Positions 17,816 to 27,301 of a stretch of 34,830 bases of DNA are shown piece by piece; the stretch's first letter is position 1, and each line of letters begins with the position of its first letter. The stretch comes from Phycisphaerae bacterium (lineage in GTDB: Bacteria > Planctomycetota > Phycisphaerae > JAAYCJ01). A program made the translations under genes and the position numbers. The DNA lies in NCBI GenBank assembly GCA_012729815.1, contig JAAYCJ010000061.1:1-34830 (forward strand), read 5' to 3'. The notes below the pieces were generated by a model. It made no database searches. It was not told the origin of the DNA and was given only the letters and a program-made list of their open reading frames with translations.

Positions 17816-20800
17816 TGCCCGCTCCTTCTCAGCCAGATAACCCGGTAACTCCACGGGTCCATGTGCAGAGGCATCGACCACAGACCTTCGCTCACCGACG
17901 CTTCGGTTACGTCGCGTTCCGTCACCACGTCCTGTGCGGTCCATTGGCCTTCGCCGACCGGGACTTGGACAATCCCGTCGCCCGGACCGCCCTGGTTGAG
18001 TGCGAACACGAACTTTTCGACCGGCGATTTCTCGCGCACCACCACTTCAGTCACAGGATCGCCCGTACCCAGGTGACCTCTCGTCGCCGGCGGCAGGCTG
18101 TCCACCCAACGTCCGGTGAACTCCAGGTCCGCCTGCTCGATAATCCGTCGGACCCACAACCGGATGTTGGCCGACGGGTGCGGGTTGGTCACGTACGTGT
18201 CCGGGAATGGGCCGTAAGCGATGAGACGCCCCTGGCCCCACGCCCGGCGCCAGCCCACCACGTGGCCGCTGGCGTCGAGAATCTCCTCGGCGTTGGCCAT
18301 CGAGCCGATGTTCACTCCGCGAAACGTCTTGCCCTCATTGATGCCCGGATCGATCGCCCCGCCGACCGTGCCCGGCTTGTCCGCTGCGAGTTGATGCTCG
18401 GTGGCCACGAAGTTGATCTCCGGCCCGAACCGGACATCCGCATACTCCGGAGCAAACGCCGGGGCCTTCCAGCCAAGTTCCGTCCACGCCGGCCCGCCGA
18501 CGTTTTCGTAGGGTCGCAGCCATGGATCGACCAGGCCGCTGATGCCAGCCAGGACCACCGTCCCGCCGGATTCCGCAAAACTCTCCAACCTTCCAGCCGC
18601 CTCCTGGCTCAGCACGTACGAGGCGGGCACGATGATCGTGTTGAACCGCCCCACCTTCTCCGGCAGCGTCGCATCGTCCACAAAATCCGCTGTGATCCCT
18701 TCCATCCGCAGCGTGTATAGCAGGTTGTTCCGCGTCCGCACCCACGGCGAGCCCCACGGTTTTTCGCCGGTCTGGAGGGTGATGTACTCGGCGGTGTCGA
18801 GCGAGACGTAGAGGGCCGCGTCGGTGGCAACCCGCTTGATCGAGTGCCCGTCGAACCGCTTGTGATAACGCTCGATCTCGCCGACCGTCCGACGATAGTG
18901 CTCGTAGTGCGGCAGCTTGGTCCCGTCGCTGTCGATCAGGAACCACATCGGGCGGGCGTTGTCCTTCTCCCACGCCCGTGCGCCCTCGACCTGGCCGTGA
19001 TCGCTGTAGGGTTTCCAGCCGAACACGAGGTTGATCGTCATGCCGTGGGCCACCATCGCCCAATTCTGCATCCCGGCAAATTCGCCGGGCCAACTCGGCT
19101 GAACGTAAACCTCGGCCCCGAGGATGGGTTTGCCGGGCTCCGTCGACTCGGCCATTTCCAGAATCTCGAGCATCTCCTGCGGCGTGCCCAAGGCCAACGG
19201 CCAGCCGCTGGTGTACATCTGATCCACCATCACCGCGTCGCTGACCCGGATCAACGGCATGAACACCTGGGGGAAGAACGTCGGCCAGGCCAGATTGTTG
19301 CCGTAGAGCGTCCTGGTGTCGTATTTCCGCGCGTGCTCCATGAACGTCGCCCACGCCCATACCGACGTCTCGCTGCGCCACCGCAGCCAGTCCATCGCCC
19401 AACCGGGGGTGTCCTGGAAGCGCTTCAGCGCGGTCTCCGGCAATGACCGAAACGCCGCCGTCCACTCGATCGCCGCCGCCCCCTCCTTCTTCGGACGGTT
19501 CTTCTCCTCCTCCACGAACCGGGCCGAGATCACCTGCTCGACCTGATCCCAGCTTTCATAATCCGTTCCCCACCGATCATTGAGGGTCGCCAGGTCGCCG
19601 TGGCGGTCCTTGCACCAGTGGCGGAAATGGGCATCGGCGTATGTCGACGGGCAGGCCCCGCCGTTGTGGATGTACGGCTGCTCGTTGTGCAACTGGAACG
19701 AAGCCACCATCGGATTCGCCGCAAATACCTTGCCGACCTCCTCAGCCTGTTCCTTGAAATACGCCAGCCCCTCCGGATTGTAGACGTCGATGTAGGCCGG
19801 ATTGGCTGGATTGCCCACCTCCGGCCGGCCACCCTGATCGGCATGCGGGCCCATCGCGTGAATAGGAAATCCGCCCGCCGCGTGCAGGTAGCACAAATCT
19901 TCGTTCCACGGTCCGCGCGAGCAGACCACTCCGATCTCGCCCGCGTGCAGATACTCCTCGATCCTATATCCGGCGAACCCATTGCCGCCACCACCGAAAC
20001 TGAGCATTCCGTTGCCCACCCCGAAGATATTCGCCGGCGGTATGGGCGAGCCGATCGCGAATCGCCCCACCAGCCGCGACGTGAACTGGCTGAGGGAGGA
20101 ATGCCCGCCAATCGACTCGGTCGGGTGGAAATCCTTGGCCCCGTCCAGGACAAGCGTCTCGCCCTCGCGGTATCGCACCATCACCAAATACGCATCCGGA
20201 ACAAGGTCCTTGGTGGCAAAGCTCAGACGCCTCGGCTGATCGCCCTGGACCTCCGCCGCGGGAAACTCAGCGAGCTTGGTTGCATCCGGGGCATCCCACG
20301 TCCCCATAAAGACGGTCGCCGCACCCGTTAGCGGCAGCCGCGAATCGTTCCAAACCTCCACCGCAGCCGTCTCGGGCCAACCCGGCAGCCACAGCGGCAG
20401 ACGCGTGTTGTCGTGGTCCGCAAACTGGACCCTCAGCCACTCCTCCGGGCGCACATTAAATGCCGTCGGCTCCGTGCCCGGCTCGATCTGCGCGTCATCC
20501 ATCCACACCGTCCCCGCCTCGACCACAAGTCGGGCCTGAATCTCGAGTCTCTCCGGGCAATCCAGGGCCACGTGCACCCGCGTCCAATCGCTGTCGGCGG
20601 GCAGGTCCACCCACGTCGAAGGCCCCTCGTCGCCCCGCTCGAACGTCACCCGCCAGCCCCGGCTCAGGACCAGGCACAGCCGCCCCTTGGCTCCCGCCGT
20701 CTTGACCTGCGCGCTGAGCACCCACGGCCCGGGCTCGGCGAACCGGTCGTACGATGAGATCACCGACCGGGCCTTGCCGTCCCCCACCTTCACCCGCACG

Positions 20801-21069
20801 CACCGCTTGCCCGAGCAGGCTTGGTCCTCGACCACGGCCACACCCGTCTTGTCCGCCCGCTCCTGCCACCATGCCTCAGCCACCGGGTTCCAGTGCAGTT
20901 CGTTACCGGTCCGGGCATGGGCTTGGTAGAACTCCGCCTCCACCCGGATCGTGGTGCCATTCCACCCCTGGTCCAGCTCAAAGCTGGCGTTGCGGACCAG
21001 ATTGGCTCCATGTACTGACGTCGCCATGCAGATTACCGATACCAGCACCGCCAAGCCGCGTCGAGTCAT
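17812..21069 (-). CDS. Secreted GH42-like glycoside hydrolase (beta-galactosidase type)
   Basis: 1085 residues with a signal peptide ([10 protein letters not shown]..., cleavage near residue 21). An N-terminal carbohydrate-binding-like beta domain (about 22-190, starting [14 protein letters not shown]) and a linker precede the catalytic part. There HNEQPY (acid/base N462-E463) is followed by [25 protein letters not shown]-type residues, the GH42 pattern F-x-x-W-x-x-x-x-G-x-x-x-x-L-N-x-x-W-G. The likely nucleophile is E653 in GAEVYVQP. A trimerisation-type glutamine-amidotransferase-like domain follows (about 750-900; [22 protein letters not shown]). It should hydrolyse beta-galactosides or related beta-glycosides outside the cytoplasm. 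It is much longer than standard GH42 and may belong to a neighbouring clan GH-A family. GAGGA 7 nt upstream lies inside the regulator gene 3 bp away, so expression is coupled. Confidence 0.82.
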   Translation of the reverse strand: MTRRGLAVLVSVICMATSVHGANLVRNASFELDQGWNGTTIRVEAEFYQAHARTGNELHWNPVAEAWWQERADKTGVAVVEDQACSGKRCVRVKVGDGKARSVISSYDRFAEPGPWVLSAQVKTAGAKGRLCLVLSRGWRVTFERGDEGPSTWVDLPADSDWTRVHVALDCPERLEIQARLVVEAGTVWMDDAQIEPGTEPTAFNVRPEEWLRVQFADHDNTRLPLWLPGWPETAAVEVWNDSRLPLTGAATVFMGTWDAPDATKLAEFPAAEVQGDQPRRLSFATKDLVPDAYLVMVRYREGETLVLDGAKDFHPTESIGGHSSLSQFTSRLVGRFAIGSPIPPANIFGVGNGMLSFGGGGNGFAGYRIEEYLHAGEIGVVCSRGPWNEDLCYLHAAGGFPIHAMGPHADQGGRPEVGNPANPAYIDVYNPEGLAYFKEQAEEVGKVFAANPMVASFQLHNEQPYIHNGGACPSTYADAHFRHWCKDRHGDLATLNDRWGTDYESWDQVEQVISARFVEEEKNRPKKEGAAAIEWTAAFRSLPETALKRFQDTPGWAMDWLRWRSETSVWAWATFMEHARKYDTRTLYGNNLAWPTFFPQVFMPLIRVSDAVMVDQMYTSGWPLALGTPQEMLEILEMAESTEPGKPILGAEVYVQPSWPGEFAGMQNWAMVAHGMTINLVFGWKPYSDHGQVEGARAWEKDNARPMWFLIDSDGTKLPHYEHYRRTVGEIERYHKRFDGHSIKRVATDAALYVSLDTAEYITLQTGEKPWGSPWVRTRNNLLYTLRMEGITADFVDDATLPEKVGRFNTIIVPASYVLSQEAAGRLESFAESGGTVVLAGISGLVDPWLRPYENVGGPAWTELGWKAPAFAPEYADVRFGPEINFVATEHQLAADKPGTVGGAIDPGINEGKTFRGVNIGSMANAEEILDASGHVVGWRRAWGQGRLIAYGPFPDTYVTNPHPSANIRLWVRRIIEQADLEFTGRWVDSLPPATRGHLGTGDPVTEVVVREKSPVEKFVFALNQGGPGDGIVQVPVGEGQWTAQDVVTERDVTEASVSEGLWSMPLHMDPWSYRVIWLRRSGQ

Positions 21070-21072
21070 GCG

Positions 21073-22206
21073 TTATTCCTCACGGGGTCGCCTGGCCCCG
21101 CACGTGGCGCCGATCACCAAACGGGGTGGAAGCAGTACGTGCTGTTTCAGCTCGCCGTCGTCACGGTCTCGCAGCAGGAGCTTGACGCCCTCCCGCCCCA
21201 TCTGCTCGAACGGCTGAACGGTGTGCGTCACGTAGAGGTAGTCCGGGTTGTTGTACATGTCCGCCCCGATCACCGCCACGTCTTCGGGAACGCGCCGACC
21301 GAGTTCGTGCAACGCCCGCAGACCGCCGTAGGCCATTGAAAACGTCGGTGAAACCATCGCGGTAAAGGCCCGACTATCCTTACGAAGCAGTTCGACAACC
21401 GCATCGTGGGCGGGAACCGCGCTGTTCTTGATGGGAATCTCCACCATCAGCCTCTGGTCGTACTCCAACCCGTAGTCCGACAGGGCCCGCCGGTAGCCGA
21501 CCAGGGTGTCGGGCCCCACGGTATCGTAGCGGCCCGTGGTCAGGTAACAGATCCGCCGATGCCCCAGCATGATCAGGTGCTCGGTCGGCAGATAGCCCAT
21601 ACGAACCTTGTCCGTCATCGCCACCGGCGCGTCCAGGCCCGCGATGTACTGATCGAGCATCACGATCCGCGTGCCCTGGTCCTGGAGTCGCTGAATCAAC
21701 TCCGCATAGGCGGGGTCCATCGAATCCTCGAACAGCGGACAGACCAGGATCCCGGCCAAGCCCTTGCCGCTGAGACGTTCCAGGATGCTCCGCTCCCGCG
21801 ACCGGTCCAGCACGCTGTTGCAGACCAGCACCTCATAGCCCCGACTTGTCGCCTCTTCCTCGACCCCCCTGAGCATCTGAGCGCTGTGGGTCATGCTCAC
21901 GTCGGGGATGACCAGACCGATCAGTTCCGCCGCCGGCATGGCGCCCCGGCCACAGGCTGGCGCCTTACGCACGAACGTCCCCCGCCCGCGATGGCGGACC
22001 ACAAATCCCTCCCGCTCCAGATCCTGCATCGCCCGCCGAACGGTCACCCGATCGACCTCGAATTGGTCCGATAACTCCCGCTCCGGCGGTAGTTTCTGAC
22101 CGACCGACATCTCAGCGATCCGCCGGCGCAGATGCTCCCGCACCTGGACGTACAGCGGGCCGCTTCCACCCTCCGCAACAGGTTCAGCGTCGTCCAGACC
22201 AGCCAT
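21073..22206 (-). CDS. GntR-HTH transcriptional regulator with LacI-type sugar-sensing domain (AraR-like)
   Basis: 377 residues. N-terminal winged helix of the GntR family (about 15-80: YVQVREHLRRRIA, LPPERELSDQFEVDRVTVRRA, GRGTFVRK). It is joined to a periplasmic-binding-fold effector domain of LacI/GalR type (about 90-365: IGLVIPDVSM, VAMTDKVRMGYLPTEHLI, GADMYNNPDYLYVT). This architecture is that of AraR-like sugar repressors. The natural target is the gene 3 bp downstream, the GH42-like hydrolase, plus its own promoter, which carries a dyad at 22240-22258. ATG at 22206 was preferred over GTG at 22212 because GAGG then stands 6 nt from the start. The inducer is presumably a sugar released by the hydrolase (inference). 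Confidence 0.9.
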   Translation of the reverse strand: MAGLDDAEPVAEGGSGPLYVQVREHLRRRIAEMSVGQKLPPERELSDQFEVDRVTVRRAMQDLEREGFVVRHRGRGTFVRKAPACGRGAMPAAELIGLVIPDVSMTHSAQMLRGVEEEATSRGYEVLVCNSVLDRSRERSILERLSGKGLAGILVCPLFEDSMDPAYAELIQRLQDQGTRIVMLDQYIAGLDAPVAMTDKVRMGYLPTEHLIMLGHRRICYLTTGRYDTVGPDTLVGYRRALSDYGLEYDQRLMVEIPIKNSAVPAHDAVVELLRKDSRAFTAMVSPTFSMAYGGLRALHELGRRVPEDVAVIGADMYNNPDYLYVTHTVQPFEQMGREGVKLLLRDRDDGELKQHVLLPPRLVIGATCGARRPREE

Positions 22207-22239
22207 AGTCACCCTCGATTGCCGGATGCGCCATCAATT

Positions 22240-22258
22240 GGTTGCTACTAATACAACC
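22240..22258. promoter_or_regulatory. Candidate operator for the GntR/LacI-type regulator
   Basis: A dyad GGTTG-N9-CAACC lies at about +4 to +22 of the predicted regulator transcript, an ideal place for repression. Flanking ATTGG/CCAAT words extend the symmetry at larger scale: ATTGGT at 22237-22242 and ACCAAT near 22277-22282. Binding by the adjacent regulator is inferred from position. Confidence 0.4.
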
Positions 22259-22268
22259 TTTACCACCT

Positions 22269-22297
22269 CTTATACCACCAATTCATCTCTGATGCAA
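22269..22297 (-). promoter_or_regulatory. Sigma-70-type promoter of the regulator-hydrolase-pseudopilin operon
   Basis: On the minus strand TTGCAT (22292-22297), 17-bp spacer, TATAAG (22269-22274). Predicted start near 22262, about 56 nt before the regulator ATG. The -10 has five of six matches and spacing is optimal. Confidence 0.6.
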
Positions 22298-22449
22298 TGG
22301 TCAATTCTGCTCCGGGTTCCGACAGAACGCCGCCCTTTGAGGGGTAGTTCACGCCGGCAGACCCTCAGGAGGCTACAATAACGTAGGAACCCGGGGTTAG
22401 TCGGGTCGCGGAACGGGAAACTATGGCTGGCGTCGTGGCCGTCGGTGTG

Positions 22450-22455
22450 TATAAT
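22450..22455 (+). promoter_or_regulatory. Consensus -10 element before the small membrane protein gene
   Basis: Perfect TATAAT at 22450-22455, only 14 bp before the ATG. No good -35 is seen at 17 bp (CTGGCG, three matches). If used, the leader would be about 8 nt, leaving just GGAAGGGT before the start. Confidence 0.4.
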
Positions 22456-22469
22456 GACTCCGGAAGGGT

Positions 22470-22712
22470 ATGGACACCGAGGCACTGGTCAAACTGCTCT
22501 ACGTCGGAATGCTTCTGATCGGGGCGTTGATCGTGCTCTGGATCGTCGTCGTAATCATTCGCCATCAGGCCCTGAAGCACGACGAAATGAAGTCTGGACC
22601 AGGTTTTGACCTCGATCAGCTCAAGCGGATGCGCGAGGAAGGCCAGATATCGGACGATGAATATCGGATACTCCGCGAAAATGCGATCCAGCAGATGGAC
22701 CGGAAAAAGTAG
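22470..22712 (+). CDS. Small one-TM protein with SHOCT-like C-terminus
   Basis: 80 residues. One TM helix at about 9-30 (LYVGMLLIGALIVLWIVVVII), a short charged linker, then a C-terminal unit (about 46-73) FDLDQLKRMREEGQISDDEYRIL. This matches the pattern of SHOCT-type short C-terminal domains: L-x-x-L-x-x-x-G-x-I-S/T-x-x-E-F/Y. Such domains are oligomerisation or anchoring modules with no enzymatic role. The ATG at 22470 follows GGAAGGG closely. It precedes clpX by 106 bp on the same strand; whether it shares a transcript is uncertain. It stands divergent to the regulator operon. Confidence 0.75.
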   Translation: MDTEALVKLLYVGMLLIGALIVLWIVVVIIRHQALKHDEMKSGPGFDLDQLKRMREEGQISDDEYRILRENAIQQMDRKK

Positions 22713-22818
22713 AATCCCGGCCGAGAATGTCACCAAGAGTGACGATAGAAGGCGATAGAACAGTGCGGAGCGAGGCCAATCGTGGACATTAGGTCAGGAC
22801 GACACAGGATTTATAAGC

Positions 22819-24108
22819 ATGGCAACTAACAAGAACAGCGGATCAGGCGGTGGAGCACGGCGAGGGAAGTTCAGCAGCACGTGCAGCTTCTGCGAGCGTT
22901 CGCAGCGGGAGGTCGGACCGATGGTGGAAGGCCCCAACGGGGTCTACATCTGTTCGAGCTGCGTCGAGTTGTGCCACAACATCATCGCCCAGGAGCGTCG
23001 CCGCAACACCTCAACCAAGGCCAAGTTCGGTTCGACGCCCAGCCCGCGGCAGATCAAGGAGTTTCTCGACGAGTACGTGGTGGGCCAGGAGCGGGCCAAG
23101 AAGTCGATCTCGGTGGCGGTCCACAACCACTACAAGCGGCTGCTGGTCGCCGACGGCGAGGACGGGGTGGAGATCGACAAGTCGAACGTGCTGCTGATCG
23201 GTCCGACCGGGTGCGGCAAGACGCTGATCGCCCGGACGCTGGCCCGGCTGCTGAACGTGCCGTTTGCCATCGCCGACGCGACCACGCTGACCGAGGCGGG
23301 CTATGTGGGCGAGGACGTGGAGAACGTGTTGCTGCGGCTTTTGCAGAACGCGGACTACGATATCGAGGCGGCCCAGCGGGGCATCATCTACGTCGACGAG
23401 ATCGACAAGATCCACCGGACCTCGCAGAACGTCTCGATCACCCGGGACGTCTCGGGCGAGGGCGTTCAGCAGGCGTTGCTCAAGATGCTCGAGGGGACGG
23501 TGGCCAACGTTCCGCCCCAGGGCGGCCGCAAACACCCGGAACAGCAGTACATCCAGATCGACACCACGCACATTCTCTTTATCTGCGGCGGCACGTTCGT
23601 GGGCCTGGACAACATCATCAGCAAGCGTCTGGGACGCAAGATGATCGGTTTTGCCAGCGAGGTTCAGGACGGCCGCGACGAGATGGAGACGGTGGCCAAG
23701 CTGCTGGACCAGGCCACGCCGGAAGACCTGATCGAATTCGGCATGATCCCGGAATTCGTCGGCCGTACGCCGGTGTTGACCGCCCTGCATCCGCTCAACG
23801 AGGATGCGTTGATCAAGATCCTGACCGAGCCTAAGAACGCCCTGGTCAAGCAGTATCAGAAGTTCTTCGAGATGGAAGGGGCGGAGCTGGAGTTCACCGA
23901 CGAGGCGTTGAACCTGCTGGCCCGGAAGGCCATGGCGCGGGATACCGGGGCCCGGGCCCTGCGGGCGGTGACCGAGGAACTGATGCTGGAGATCATGTAC
24001 GAGCTTCCCGAACAGAAACGGGGCGGCCGGTACGTGATTACCGCCGACGTGGTGGCGGGCAACCAGCAGGTCTTCCCGCAGGTGGACATCCAGAAAGAGT
24101 CCGCCTGA
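22819..24108 (+). CDS. clpX: ATP-dependent Clp protease ATP-binding subunit ClpX
   Basis: 429 residues, normal for ClpX. N-terminal zinc-binding domain C22-x2-C25...C45-x2-C48; AAA+ core with Walker A GPTGCGKT 128-135, pore loop GYVG 161-164, Walker [10 protein letters not shown] 189-197, and the ClpP-docking IGF loop (I276-G277-F278). The C-terminal small domain has [16 protein letters not shown]. ClpX unfolds tagged or regulatory proteins and feeds them to ClpP in the cytoplasm. No clpP or tig is next to it, unlike the common clpP-clpX arrangement. ATG at 22819 has AGGA upstream. Two CGATAGAA words 10 bp apart lie in the preceding gap. Confidence 0.97.
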   Translation: MATNKNSGSGGGARRGKFSSTCSFCERSQREVGPMVEGPNGVYICSSCVELCHNIIAQERRRNTSTKAKFGSTPSPRQIKEFLDEYVVGQERAKKSISVAVHNHYKRLLVADGEDGVEIDKSNVLLIGPTGCGKTLIARTLARLLNVPFAIADATTLTEAGYVGEDVENVLLRLLQNADYDIEAAQRGIIYVDEIDKIHRTSQNVSITRDVSGEGVQQALLKMLEGTVANVPPQGGRKHPEQQYIQIDTTHILFICGGTFVGLDNIISKRLGRKMIGFASEVQDGRDEMETVAKLLDQATPEDLIEFGMIPEFVGRTPVLTALHPLNEDALIKILTEPKNALVKQYQKFFEMEGAELEFTDEALNLLARKAMARDTGARALRAVTEELMLEIMYELPEQKRGGRYVITADVVAGNQQVFPQVDIQKESA

Positions 24109-24267
24109 GGCAGGCCGTCCGATAATCAGCGGCGTCAAGGACATAGCAGCGGTTGCGAAGGGGTCGAATGGCGAAGTCCTGGCCAACTCCTCAAAGCCCC
24201 CCTTCCGACTACCGATAGAGGGAATACGGAACGTACCTGAACCAGTAATGCAGTTAACGGGACATCG

Positions 24268-24456
24268 ATGACGATCACGGTCTTGTGCCCCAACCTGAAA
24301 TGCCGGAAGGTCCTGGCGGTGCCCGACCACACCCGGGGCAAGAAGGTTCGCTGCAAGTACTGCACGACCACCTTCGTGGTTCCGGCCAAACGTCCGTCCC
24401 GGGCTCCCGCGCCTCTGCCGCAACCGTCCGACGAAGAGATAAAAACCGTCGAGTAG
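24268..24456 (+). CDS. Zinc-ribbon microprotein
   Basis: 62 residues. Two Cys pairs are visible: C-P-N-x-x-C near residues 7-12 and C-K-Y-C near 29-32, separated by VLAVPDHTRGKKVR, followed by TTTFVVP and a Pro-rich acidic tail. This resembles the MJ0042/zinc-ribbon type found at the N-terminus of many planctomycete and myxobacterial proteins. Here the ribbon stands alone without a following domain. It is probably a small cytoplasmic zinc-binding protein of unknown role. The upstream Shine-Dalgarno is weak (GGGA). It lies between clpX (159 bp) and a 93-aa conserved gene (83 bp), in the same direction. Confidence 0.7.
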   Translation: MTITVLCPNLKCRKVLAVPDHTRGKKVRCKYCTTTFVVPAKRPSRAPAPLPQPSDEEIKTVE

Positions 24457-24539
24457 CTCCCGCCCCCTTGCCTCGGACCCGCCTTCAATGCTACCATGAC
24501 CGCCAGCGGCTGCGATTCCGACCCAACTCCCGAGGTTTT

Positions 24540-24821
24540 ATGGTCCGAGAAAAGAACGACGACAAGCGGGCGATGCTGCTGGGCATGGGGCTCGATAACG
24601 AGGACGGGCACGTGCGGATCACCAAGGGAACCAACTTTCGGCTGCTCGGCGGTTCGCACGAAACCCACGAACGGATGCAGGAACAGGCGATCAAGTTCAA
24701 CGAGAAGCTGGACCGGCGAGGCCGTCGGCTGGAAGAAGTCTCGCGTGAGGAGTTTGTGGACCTGGCCCGCGAGGTCGGCATGCCGGTGCTTCCGGACGAC
24801 CTGCCTCGACCGCGGGAGTAG
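24540..24821 (+). CDS. Conserved hypothetical 93-aa protein
   Basis: 93 residues, MVREKNDDKRAMLLG... to ...LPRPRE, start at 24540 chosen because GAGG stands 4 nt ahead and the frame becomes protein-like from here; a longer open frame upstream overlaps the zinc-ribbon gene and has no coding character. Recognisable core: LDNEDGHVRITKGTNFRLLGGS, then T-H-E-R-M-Q-E-x-A-I-K-F-N-E-K-L-D-R-R-G, then an amphipathic helix (EEVSREEFVDLAREVG). I recall similar short proteins in other planctomycetes but know no function. It is charged and helical with no signal peptide or TM segment. Its place next to clpX and a zinc ribbon is the only contextual hint. Confidence 0.72.
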   Translation: MVREKNDDKRAMLLGMGLDNEDGHVRITKGTNFRLLGGSHETHERMQEQAIKFNEKLDRRGRRLEEVSREEFVDLAREVGMPVLPDDLPRPRE

Positions 24822-24916
24822 ACGGGCGGCAGGCAACTCAACTCGGCGGCGTCCCGAGCCGATCTATGGATGGCGGACAAAGTCCGTCCATGGGCGGTTT
24901 TATCGGGACTTGACCT

Positions 24917-27301
24917 ATGACCGATCAATACCGGCAGCTTCTGACCACGATCGGCCGGTCGGCCAACGAGGCGGCGGACCAGGCGATCGGTTTCGCCCTG
25001 CTCGCCGACGACGGGCGATGCGCCGGGCGGCTGGCGTCGACCCTCATGCAGCGGGCCAACGACGACGCGATTTCGTACGTGGTCCGGGCGTATCACAAAC
25101 TTGATCCCGATTTCCAGAAGCGGCTGGTCGATCTGTGCCCGGCCATCTCGGGCTCATTGCGTCTGGCCTCGCGCGACGAGGCGCCGCAGGCCAAACAGAA
25201 CGTGATCGAACTGATCAATCTCTCGGCCCAGCCGAGCATGACCTACATCCTGGTCCGGCTGCTCCACGACGACCTGCCGGCGGTCCGCACGCAGGCCGCG
25301 GAGGCCCTGCAGCGCCTGGCCGAGCGCCTGCTCGAGCAGTTGGAGCGGGAAACCGCGCCCGAAGAACTGGGCCAGCCGCCCAAGGAGCCTTCGGCCGCCC
25401 TGCGGGCCCAACTGCATCAGTACTGCATCGCCATTGAGAACGGACTGGACTCTTTCAGCGCCCACCTGCGGACCGAGTTGGTCGAGTCGGCGATGTACCT
25501 GGCGGCGTACCTGCCCGACAACGTCTGGGCGAAGTTTGCCCAGCCGCGCAGCCGCGTGGGCCACGCCGCGGTCGAGATTCTACAGCGGACTTCCGATCGG
25601 CGGCTCGCCGCCTTCGCGTTCCGGGCCCTGCTCGAGGACGAGTTGGTCCGCCCGGTGGCCAAAATTATCTCGGGGGTGGCGAGCAATGACTTCATGCGCG
25701 AGTGGCTCCGCCACGGCTGGTACCGCCATCACTGCATCGAGCGCAAGCACCTGGGCTGGATCCGCGATTTTCGATGGGTCCTGCACGATACGGGCCCCGT
25801 GCTGAAGCTTCCATCGGCCCTCCAGACGATCTTTGTGGAGGTGCTGACGGCGACCTCCACGCCGGTCAGCCGCAAGGCGCAGGTCTTCGGCGATCTGCTC
25901 CGGTCGCCCCATCACGCGGTCCAGAAATGCGCGGTCGAGGCCCTGACCCGGATGGAGTCGCCGGAGGTCACCGCCCTGCTCAAGCACGTGGCGTCGATGG
26001 ACCGCCGGCTCAACTACTCGCCTGAGGCGATCGGAACGGCCCGCCAGCACATCCGCCGGCTGGACGCGTCCGCCGCGAAGAAGCCGGATCAGCCGGTCGT
26101 GATCGACAGCGAAGACGCCAACCGCCAGCAGTTCGAGGCGTTCTGGCTGGAGTTCGACCAGCTCGACGCCGCGACTTGCCAGGCGAACATGGACCAGCTC
26201 TACAACATCGACGCACAGATCGTCTCGCGGGTTCGCGACAAGATCCGCTCGCCGCACTCAGCCGACCGGGCCCGCGCCCTGTCGCTGGTCAAGAAGGCCA
26301 GGCTGTTCGTGGAGTTCGAGCGGGAGCTCTGCGCGCTGTGCCGCGACTCCGACCGTTACGTGCGGGCGTCGGCCGTCTCCTCCCTGGCCGAAGTGGCCTC
26401 CAGCGAGGCGGAGGCGGTCCTGCTCGATGCGATGGACGATCCGGACCCGCGGGTTCAGGCCAACGCACTGGAGGCCCTCGAAACCTTCAGTCCGCCGAAC
26501 CTGGCCGACCTGGTGGTTCCGAAACTCGAAAGCGCCGACAACCGGGTCCGCGCCAACGCCATCAAGGCGATCCTGCGTCCGGAGCACGCCCTGGCCCTGC
26601 GGGTGCTGGCCGGCATGCTCGAGCATCCGGACCCCAGTTTCCGCCGAAGCGCCCTGTGGGTCGTTCAGCGGACGCTTCCCCTCTCGCTGGTCAAAAAGGT
26701 CAACAAGCTGGCCAGTGAAGACCCGGACCCCCAGGTCAAGAGCAAGGCCGCAGCGGCCATCGGCGATCTGGTCCAGTGCTGGAAAGAGAACAAGCAGCGC
26801 CCGGCCAAGCAGAAGGCTGCGCCGGAAACCCGGACCTTGGCGCTGCTGCTGCTGGGCGCCGAAACGATCGAGCCGCAGTATCCCAAGCTGTTTTCCGAAC
26901 CGCTCGACACCACCGGCGTGGTCGTGCTGGTCATCTTCGCCGCGGCCCTGGTCGGCGCCGGCCTGATGGCCCTGTTCGGCTATATCCGACAGAAGCGCCT
27001 CGAAAAGCTCCCAGCGATCCTGGGCCGCCCCAGGCAGTTGCTCGAAGAGGTCCAAGGGATCATCGAACTGAGCGCCTCGGAGCGACGATTGCTCCAGCGG
27101 ATGGCCTTTCAGATGCGGCTGCCGCAGCCGGTCAGCCTGCTGCTGTGCCCGGCCCTGCTCGTCCAGGCCGCTCACTTCTGGCAACAGTCGCACCGCACGG
27201 CGGCGGCCCGCCAGTGGGGCCTGAGCCGCTTCGACGCCCTGTCCCGCCGCGTCTACCGCTGCAGCCTCAACCAACTGGCCCGGACCGTGGAGGCGAGCTA
27301 G
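24917..27301 (+). CDS. HEAT-repeat protein with C-terminal membrane anchor
   Basis: 794 residues. Most of it is alpha-solenoid of HEAT type; the clearest repeats are about 480-600, with D-P-D-P-R-V-Q-A-N-A-L-E-A-L and similar units, and an earlier set near residues 95-150. A single TM helix follows at about 668-690 (VVLVIFAAALVGAGLMALFGYI), then a basic linker and a roughly 90-residue C-terminal helical domain with LSASERRLLQRMAFQMRLPQPVSLLL. There is no N-terminal signal, so the HEAT part is expected in the cytoplasm, facing protein partners. The role is unknown. The start has no strong Shine-Dalgarno. The stop TAG overlaps the stop of the convergent membrane-protein gene within CTAG at 27298-27301. 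Confidence 0.85.
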   Translation: MTDQYRQLLTTIGRSANEAADQAIGFALLADDGRCAGRLASTLMQRANDDAISYVVRAYHKLDPDFQKRLVDLCPAISGSLRLASRDEAPQAKQNVIELINLSAQPSMTYILVRLLHDDLPAVRTQAAEALQRLAERLLEQLERETAPEELGQPPKEPSAALRAQLHQYCIAIENGLDSFSAHLRTELVESAMYLAAYLPDNVWAKFAQPRSRVGHAAVEILQRTSDRRLAAFAFRALLEDELVRPVAKIISGVASNDFMREWLRHGWYRHHCIERKHLGWIRDFRWVLHDTGPVLKLPSALQTIFVEVLTATSTPVSRKAQVFGDLLRSPHHAVQKCAVEALTRMESPEVTALLKHVASMDRRLNYSPEAIGTARQHIRRLDASAAKKPDQPVVIDSEDANRQQFEAFWLEFDQLDAATCQANMDQLYNIDAQIVSRVRDKIRSPHSADRARALSLVKKARLFVEFERELCALCRDSDRYVRASAVSSLAEVASSEAEAVLLDAMDDPDPRVQANALEALETFSPPNLADLVVPKLESADNRVRANAIKAILRPEHALALRVLAGMLEHPDPSFRRSALWVVQRTLPLSLVKKVNKLASEDPDPQVKSKAAAAIGDLVQCWKENKQRPAKQKAAPETRTLALLLLGAETIEPQYPKLFSEPLDTTGVVVLVIFAAALVGAGLMALFGYIRQKRLEKLPAILGRPRQLLEEVQGIIELSASERRLLQRMAFQMRLPQPVSLLLCPALLVQAAHFWQQSHRTAAARQWGLSRFDALSRRVYRCSLNQLARTVEAS

